Shown piece by piece: positions 57,701 through 64,000 of a stretch of 64,000 nucleotides of DNA (positions are counted from its first letter, which is position 1; every line of letters begins with the position of its first letter). Position numbers and translations under genes: made by a program. Location: contig CP126199.1 in NCBI GenBank assembly GCA_030272155.1, positions 2,294,001 through 2,358,000 of the forward strand. Reading direction: 5' to 3'. Below the pieces are notes generated by a model, which searched no databases, was not told the DNA's origin, and saw only the letters and a list, made by a program, of their open reading frames with translations. This DNA is from Tetradesmus obliquus. Taxonomy: Eukaryota > Chlorophyta > Chlorophyceae > Sphaeropleales > Scenedesmaceae.

Positions 57701-60690
57701 AGCACCTGCGTTCCTTTTGTTTGGCTGCTGTGTGTCTACCAGCTCTATTGCCAGGAACATGGGGCCAGACACGGTCACTGGCACGTCCAGCAACTCCCAG
57801 GGATCCTTGCCGATAGGAGATGTCTCATTGCCCTGCAGTGGAAGGTGTGTAAAGGTGCACATTTCAGACAGTGTTAGCAACCTGTCTGTGCAGCTGTGGG
57901 GCACTTACAGGTTCAAACGGCGCGACCAGGTCTTTGGTATCTATGCTCTGCATGCCATGCAACATGAGGTTTGCCTTAGGACATAACATTGCAGACAGTG
58001 TGATGGCTGCCAGCGCTCGGGATCGCATTGGCAGGCAACATGCTGTGCAGAGCTGCTTCAAAAAGGGGCAATATGCATCAACCATTCTCCAGATGTCAGC
58101 GTGCTTCCAACCAAACTAGCTGACTGCGGGCTGCGCAGCAGTGGTCAACAGTTGTGCCGCTCACATTGTTGTCGGTCCTGTTATTGAAGCAGCTGCTGGT
58201 GAGCTCTGGGGTGGGGCACATGAAGAAGTCAATGTCACTCCAGGCCCCGACACGGCCATTGGTGTACCTGAAAAAGGGCTCATTCCACTGCAGCAGCAGC
58301 AGCAGCAGCAGGTGAAGTGGTTGCAAAAAGTGTTGCGTGTTAAACTCAAAACAGTGAAAAGAGTTTTTGCTGCACGCCATGCATCTAGCTGGCAGGCCAA
58401 GAGAGGTATCCCTCCTCAGTGACATTGAACGCAGCGGTATACAGCTAGCATGTTGCGCTGGTGTTTCTAGCTACACCAAAACTTCAGGACCACTAACATA
58501 TGTCAACAAGTGGCAAGCATCTACACGCTTCTGCTGGTGGTTACAACCGCCGTAGCAGATCAGTCAGCGGCAACTTACGTGGAGGTAGAAGCGGGCTCTG
58601 CCGTACATGTAAATCTCCAAGAACGCTGTTGGTGCTGCTTTGGTCCCAAAGTTGTGCAGCGTCCGGTTGCCGAATGTTGTCCATCTGGCAGAGCTGGCCT
58701 CCCACACCGCCCCATCATAGTTTCCTGCTGCACCAAAGTAGGACACACCCTGTGCTGCCACCTGCTCCACAGCTTGGGTGATGACCCCCACAGAATACTC
58801 GCCCTGCATCAAATCACACCAGGTATATGCAGCAGTGTCTTGGGAGGCTGTGTAACTGACATCGTTGTTTCATACCCGTCTCACACTGCCATGCAGCAGA
58901 ACCTTGTAACATGGCATATATGCTTCAAACGCTGTCAACGCGCATGGATCTGCCATGCAAGTGTAGCATCTCCTGTCTCCTGCCTCCTGCAGGGCGTGCC
59001 ATGCAGTCCTGCAACAATGCGTGCCTGCCCAAACCTTCTGGTTTCAGATCATGCGCACATCCTGTAGTGGCTCATACCATCCACGATGGTGCCAGGACCC
59101 ACATGTAACTGCCCTCTCTTAACAGCCGCACCTCATTGAAGTAGTAAAGATCATCCACGATGACGTTGCAGCCTGCTGCTGCCAGCTCCAGAATGCCTGA
59201 CGCCATGTCAGCCTCGCCAAGGAACCCTGTGCGGAACACAAACTGCACGCCTGCAGGCACACACCGCAGCAGCAGCAACGGCAGCAGCAGCAGCAGCAGC
59301 GGTGGCGGGGGCGGCAGCAGCGGCGACGGCATGCAGGTTGAGATTGCTGAACCGACATTGCAGCACTGTTGCAGCTGCCCCGGTAGCTGCCCTCACCACA
59401 TTAATAGCCATTCCAAATGTATATTCAAACCGAAAACATATGCGTTTGTCAGTCGTCAAAACCAAAGTATTGGCTGTGCTCACCTGGTGCAGTAAAGCAG
59501 ATGAGCTCTGCCATGGCCCTGCCTTCACCAAAGCCCCTCAAGCTGCTGTTGGCTGACGGCTTGAAATCCCGCAGGATGGTGGCGTTGTTCACTGCTGCAC
59601 AGGGTGACGGCTGCTTGCCTGACTCTACCGGCGTCTCCCAATACGAGTCAGAAATCAAGCCTGCACATTAAAGCAGTAAAATGTCACCTTCACATACCCG
59701 AGTTGCAGGGTATGATCTGCTGTTGTTGGCGCCAGGGTGTTGATTTCTCCAATGGTGCAGCAGGCTGCTGTTAATTGCCTTAAACAAGTGGGGTGCTGCT
59801 AGTTCTTCAGGTGACGCTTTTCACAGCCAACGCAGCTGCAATGCCGTCGGCGCCAAATTACCAGCACTTGATTATACCTAATAAGACCAGCAGCTGCAGC
59901 CTAGCAGGCACTCACCCACTTTCACGCCAGTGCCATTTAGCCCTGGGTAAGCTACCAGCAGCTTGTCAACCATCATAGCTTTCCTGCCCTGCTCAGTGCC
60001 CAGCCTGCTGCTTTGAGCAGGCTTTACTGCAGCACGCCTCGGCAGCACCTGCGGTTCGGACTGTACTACATAGCAGCAGTGCTGCTGCACTGCCTGGCTG
60101 CGCAGCTGCTCGTCTGACAGCTGCAGAGAGAGCTGGCTGCCGAAAGACCCTGTCACCTGTAGGAAGGGCGGCAGCAGCAGCAGCAGCAGCAGCACCTCAG
60201 CTGCTGTTGTGAAGCTCAAACCACTCTTCGCATTCTGCTGTTTGCTGCAAGCAGCTTATGTGTTTGGCTGATCTTCTCCTGCATGCCCTGCTTAAACTCA
60301 TGAGCTGGCTGTGGCACACGCTGCCCTGCCACGTTGTGCACATGCAGTCAGTAGCCCACTGCTTGCTCTTTTGCAGAACACTGCTGATGCTATAGCCCTG
60401 GTGGAGCATGCCACCCACGCGCAGGTGCATGTGCCGTCATCACTGTATCTCACCTGCACTCCTGCTGCTTGCAGCGCAGTCACTGCCAGTGCTACTGCTG
60501 CTGGTGATACACCAGCTGGACCATCATCCCCAGCAGCAGAGGAGGTGCTGACTACTGGTATGTCGTCACAGCCAACTGCACATTCGTATAGGTTGGCTTC
60601 TGACAGCTGGGCTGCTGTGACGAGCAGCAGCAGCAGCACTATTGACAGCAGTGGCCGTGTCCTGGGTCTAGCTGTCGACAGACAGCTCAT
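54783..60690 (-). CDS. Secreted subtilisin-like (S8) serine peptidase with Cys-rich C-terminal region
   Basis: The ATG at 60690 gives a signal peptide (RPLLSIVLLLLLVTAAQLSE). Then a prodomain-like part (FGSQLSLQLSDEQLRSQAVQ), GLNGTGVKVG|LISDSYW with the catalytic Asp (codon about 59647-59649), GEGRAMAELI...APG, FLGEADMASGILELAAAGCN and VIVDDLYYFNE (59130-59250), VAAQGVSYFGAAGN with the oxyanion Asn (about 58730), WNEPFFRYTNGRVGAWSDID (58250), PIFFDAQGNRFPGARLYSKP then DVTGPDGL (about 57010-57160), GFPNFYG and GTSAAAPAVAAVAALML with the catalytic Ser (56360-56362), and SAIDIGRPGYDPKSGFGF (about 55910). After this comes a Cys-rich tail: CPGALNGTRCNTGSLCSLNG (55600s), CSNAIKPNGTACPP (55250) and a last exon CDGKGSCIGERVCRP (54786-54851) with TGA at 54783. 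The place of the usual His-Gly-Thr is taken by Glu-Gly-Arg. It is extracellular; the tail may bind cell wall or other proteins. Confidence 0.8.
55709..55742 (-). repeat. CAG tract in peptidase intron
   Basis: About ten AGC units on the plus strand between the exons encoding GFGFVAAN and the first Cys-rich segment. Confidence 0.75.
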
Positions 60691-61597
60691 CGGAATTACT
60701 TAATTGCTGTTGTAAAGCGTTGATGTATTGTTGGTTTCATGCGTGTGGTGTTCCCGGCGCATAGTGGTGCCCTGCGTACGTGGTCGCAAGGTTGTGATTC
60801 TGCTGTTGGCGTGCTCGTAGCATTAGCAGTGTATGTAAAACAGTTTAATTACTCTGACGGAAAACCAGGTGCAAGCCTCTTTTGGACCAACAGTGCCTTG
60901 GGCATGCATGGACCAAGAACACTTGCGGAACACAAGCAGCCACGAGGTGACACCTGCTGGTATCTGACAGTCAAGACAAAACCTGTCATAAATAGTTGAT
61001 TGTGATCTTTTACGCGGCTTTCATGTGCTGTATGGTCATGACAGTTGTGCTGGTTGGGCGGGAGGGCGGGCATCGCTGGAGCACGGTGATCACCAGCAAC
61101 AAACACCACAAACAATCTATGTGAGCTCTTGAACACGTCAAAAGAAACGTTTGGCTGACAGACAACATGTCCGTTCGGATGTTGAGTGCAGGTTGTTCAC
61201 AGCAGGCCTGCCCCTCAGGGATAGCCTGCCTTGATCAAGCGGGCAGGCTAAGCACTGGCTGGAACCAGCGACAAGCACCCCATATCAGCGAACCAGATTC
61301 CGCACACAACCACAAGCAGTCGTCAACCACTGCACTGCCCGGCACACTGGCGCTGTGTCAGCAACGTAAGCACCCAGCAAGCGGTGCTGAGTAGTCTTGG
61401 CACTTGCCCACCCTGCCATGCCAACAAGCACTTTCCTCAATACTGCGCATCCACCTTTGTCCCAGCAACATCTCTGCCCCAGCAACACGCTCTAATTCTC
61501 AAATCAGCACTTGAGGACAACCCACACCCCGCCATGCAAGCAGTTCTTACGCCCTTTGTTTTTTTACGCCCTTTGTTTAAAGAATTCTATCTGCTCC
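60691..61597. other. Intergenic upstream of the peptidase gene
   Basis: No coding signal on either strand. Contains the peptidase promoter and the 3' UTR of the next minus-strand gene. A small tandem duplication of 'acgccctttgttt' is at 61549-61579. Confidence 0.45.
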
Positions 61598-62517
61598 TCA
61601 AACAGCACCTGGAGACAGCCAGCGCGCACCAGGCGCCAGCAGCTGCAGCACAGGTGAGCCCACCATGAGGCCCACCAGGCACTGAGGCACAGTCAGGCAG
61701 CACCACACACCACCACCACCAGCAGCAGCAGCAGCAACAGCTCCGGTTTTAGCAACTGCTGCATTGCTATCAGCCCCTCCTGCTGCTTCTGCAGGTGGTG
61801 CTGGAAGCACTACCGCATGGTAAGGAGGCACAGGGTGCACCAGCCCCTGAAACGCCAGCGGCTGCTGGTTCTTGCTGCTGCTGCTGCTGCCGAAGGCAAC
61901 GTCAAAGATGCCAAACTGCCATGACGTCACAAATGCATCAAGCCTGTGCACAAGTCTTGCTGTCATCGCCAGCTGGCTGGCTGCCCCTGCCTCGCAGCAC
62001 TGCTGCACCTGCTGCAGCATCCTTGCAGGAAACTGCTCATCTGACCGTACTGCCTGCAGCGCCCCTCGAATGCGTACCGCCCCTGCTGCAAGTGACCTGG
62101 AAAGCAGGCCAGCATCAGAGCACATCAGCTGCCACTCAACCGAGTTGAGGCTGCTGTGCCAGGCCACTGGCAGTGCCCAAGAAGGGTCCTCTGCTGCTTC
62201 ACCCAGCTCAGTGCAGCTGCGCACATGGATGCTCCATGCGGCAGAGCCAAAGTAGTCAGGCGGCAGCTGCATTTGCGAGCAATCCACATTTGCTTCACCT
62301 GGAGCCACATTGCTGTCCAAAGTTTCAAATTGCTGCTGATCTGTAACTGCAGGTTTGGGCTGCAGCTTCAAAGTGGATGCGACAGCAGCACTGCCAGCGG
62401 CAGGTATGGCTGCTGCTGCAGGCTGCTGCAGCGGCAGCAGTGCTGCAGCCTCATGGTTGGGTGGAGTCAGGTCCTTGAGGTGAGCCAGGTCTACCCAAGC
62501 AGCACCTGGAGCCCCAT

Positions 62518-62560
<43 letters not shown>

Positions 62561-64000
62561 TGCAGGGCCTGCCGACGGCTTGCTGCTGCTGCTGCTGCTT
62601 GTGATGCCAGCAGCTGTGCTGGCAGCGGCTGTTGTGCAGCCACCTGACGGCCCTGTTGCTGCCGCGGCTGCTGTGCGGAGGTCAAATGCTAGGCCTAGGC
62701 AGGCATCCTGCAGGCAGCACGCGTACGATCATGTTTGTGTGATCAATCTTCAGTCAACAGATGTACAATACCTACAATGCCCTGGTGGGTGCTTGTGTGA
62801 AGGCTTTTGAGCTGATGAGCCACATCCGTGTGAGCATTGCAGCCATACCATTGCTTCTTGCCACACCACCGAGACATCCACAAAGGCTACAGTTGGTAGA
62901 GCGTGCTGAAAATGGTTTATAACAATTAACAAAAACCGTCTTCTCAGTTTGACTGAAAGCCCAGGCTGCTGTGTGAGCAAGCAGATCACGCGCCTGCAAC
63001 GCTGGCGGCCGCGCCTGGCCCGGCAGCGGGCGCTTGCGCAGGTAGCACATCAGCAGCCACAGCAGCGAGGAACCGCGTCATTGCTGCTGACGTACTGGCC
63101 ATCCCTGCAGTGCAGGCTGGCAGTCGCCTGCAGCACAGCAAACAAGTCAACAAACAACATTGCAGACTCAGGGCCGCACTAGTGGCAGTCAGGCACATTC
63201 GCTGCTGCAATTAACGCCTTGCAAGTCCCTCTGCCCTGCTGGTGTGGCATCATCAAATACGGGGTGTCATTCACGAAGAGGCTGCATACTCCATCTAAAT
63301 CTACACAACCCCCAAAGTGCAGTGCATATGCTGCCTACACCTTTATAGTTGTGCATATAATGTGACTTGAATGTTCAGGCTGTGCATTACTTTGCTGCTG
63401 CCACTTCTTGAGTCCGCCACGACACGCAAATGCAACACCTTGTCTGCTGAAAAAGCCTGTTTGTTGAGCATGCAAGCGCTCGCACTGCTAACCATTACCA
63501 TACAACTAAACCCTCACCTTGAGCTGCTGCAGAGTTGCCTCTGGGATGTGCAGCAGCTGCGTGCTCAGGCTGCTGACATCTGCCACCACCTTGGACCCTG
63601 CCCGGCTGCTGCTGCTGCTGCTGCTGCTGCTACCACCACCGCCACCGCCACCACCAGCAGCAGCAGGACCGCCAGCCACATCCTTGGCAGTGACAGCAGC
63701 AGCGCCAAGCAGCTGTTGCTGCTCAGCCCTGCTGCCACCTCCAAAGCCACAGAGTGAGGCTTTTGTGGCTGGCAGCAGCCCCTGCCGCTGCAGCAGCGCC
63801 TGCTTGATGTGCCGCTGCTCTGCCCTCACTTGTGCCACCGCTGCTGCTGCTGCCTTGAAGCCACCAAGCCAGCTGTTGGGCAGTACGCGGGTGGGGTACA
63901 GTGGATCTGGGGTATGAGGGAAGGGCTGGGGCTTAGGGTTTGATGTTGCAGGGGCCCTGCTGGCATGGGTTAAGGTTGTCTCTGGTGTGGTGCTTGTGAG
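61598..64000 (-). CDS. Unrecognised gene, C-terminal part, 5' end beyond the right edge
   Basis: On the minus strand a long open stretch from about 62690 to 61598 reads through APGAAWVDLAHLKDLTPPNH, KLQPKPAVTDQQQFETLDSN, LPPDYFGSAAWSIHVRSCTE, WALPVAWHSSLNSVEWQLMC, RLVHRLDAFVTSWQFGIFDV, FQGLVHPVPPYHAVVLPAPP and WLSPGAV with TGA at 61598. Upstream exons are suggested at 63506-63985 (LYPTRVLPNSWLGGFKAA, AQVRAEQRHIKQALLQRQGL, VVADVSSLSTQLLHIPEATL), separated by Ser, Ala and Gly runs from CAG/CCA-type repeats. The dense Trp/Pro-containing stretches look conserved, but I do not recognise the family, and joins between 62690 and 63500 are not resolved. Confidence 0.55.
62518..62560 (-). repeat. CTG tract coding poly-Ser in the right-edge gene
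   Basis: About 13 CTG units on the plus strand; AGC on the coding strand gives a Ser run between GPAG and RSNGAPG. Confidence 0.75.
63607..63664 (-). repeat. CTG plus CCACCG repeats coding poly-Ser and poly-Gly
   Basis: On the coding strand (GGT/GGC)n then (AGC)n give Gly and Ser runs in the exon ending VVADVSSLSTQ. Adjacent unrelated triplet repeats in one exon show how readily low-complexity inserts arise here. Confidence 0.7.

Overview
This is a stretch of nuclear genome from a eukaryote, most likely a green alga of the Chlorophyceae and perhaps near Scenedesmus/Tetradesmus (Sphaeropleales). Genes are split by many short GT-AG introns. CAG/CTG repeats crowd both exons and introns. TGTAA-type polyadenylation signals follow several stop codons. 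There is a short internal tract of TTTAGGG telomere-type repeat. One gene encodes the plant/algal Rubisco assembly factor RAF2. The species assignment is inference; intron-rich, plastid-bearing and green-lineage is well supported. Gene models were read by eye, so exon edges are approximate.

Layout. 1-675 (-): start of an acyl-CoA thioesterase, cut by the left edge. 988-10700 (+): secreted GH2 beta-mannosidase. About 11160-12530 (+): an unrecognised gene that runs into a 4.6 kb near-perfect palindrome (12527-17113) whose arms carry two minisatellite arrays. 17638-20751 (-): sugar 3-epimerase of the xylose-isomerase-like barrel family. A 978 bp hAT-type element (20763-21740, 8 bp target duplication, BED zinc-finger remnant) sits directly upstream of its ATG. 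22321-24739 (+): polytopic membrane protein. 24740-28896: long region without recognisable genes. 28897-30255 (+): membrane protein with a proline-free Gly-X-Y repeat. 31280-34755 (-): leucine-rich-repeat protein kinase. 35665-38658 (-): ZADH2-like MDR oxidoreductase. 39141-41518 (+): complex I assembly factor NDUFAF6. 42009-46854 (+): plastid-targeted aldo/keto reductase. 47477-about 49598 (-): RAF2. 50138-about 53110 (-): coiled-coil protein. 54783-60690 (-): secreted subtilisin-like peptidase with a Cys-rich tail. 61598-64000 (-): unrecognised partial gene.

The genes are unrelated housekeeping and secretory functions; there is no operon or obvious pathway cluster. Two head-to-head pairs (thioesterase/beta-mannosidase and MDR/NDUFAF6) have gaps of only 312 and 482 bp and may share promoters.

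The most unusual signal is a repeated architecture. In at least six genes, the edge of an exon together with its splice site has been tandemly copied into the adjoining intron, one to four times, usually at about 105-150 bp spacing. This leaves rows of decoy exon ends with intact GT donors or AG acceptors. It recurs in the beta-mannosidase, epimerase, membrane-protein, MDR, NDUFAF6 and aldo/keto reductase genes and looks like a genome-wide process rather than a local accident. The palindrome and the hAT insertion are the other two structures most worth checking.
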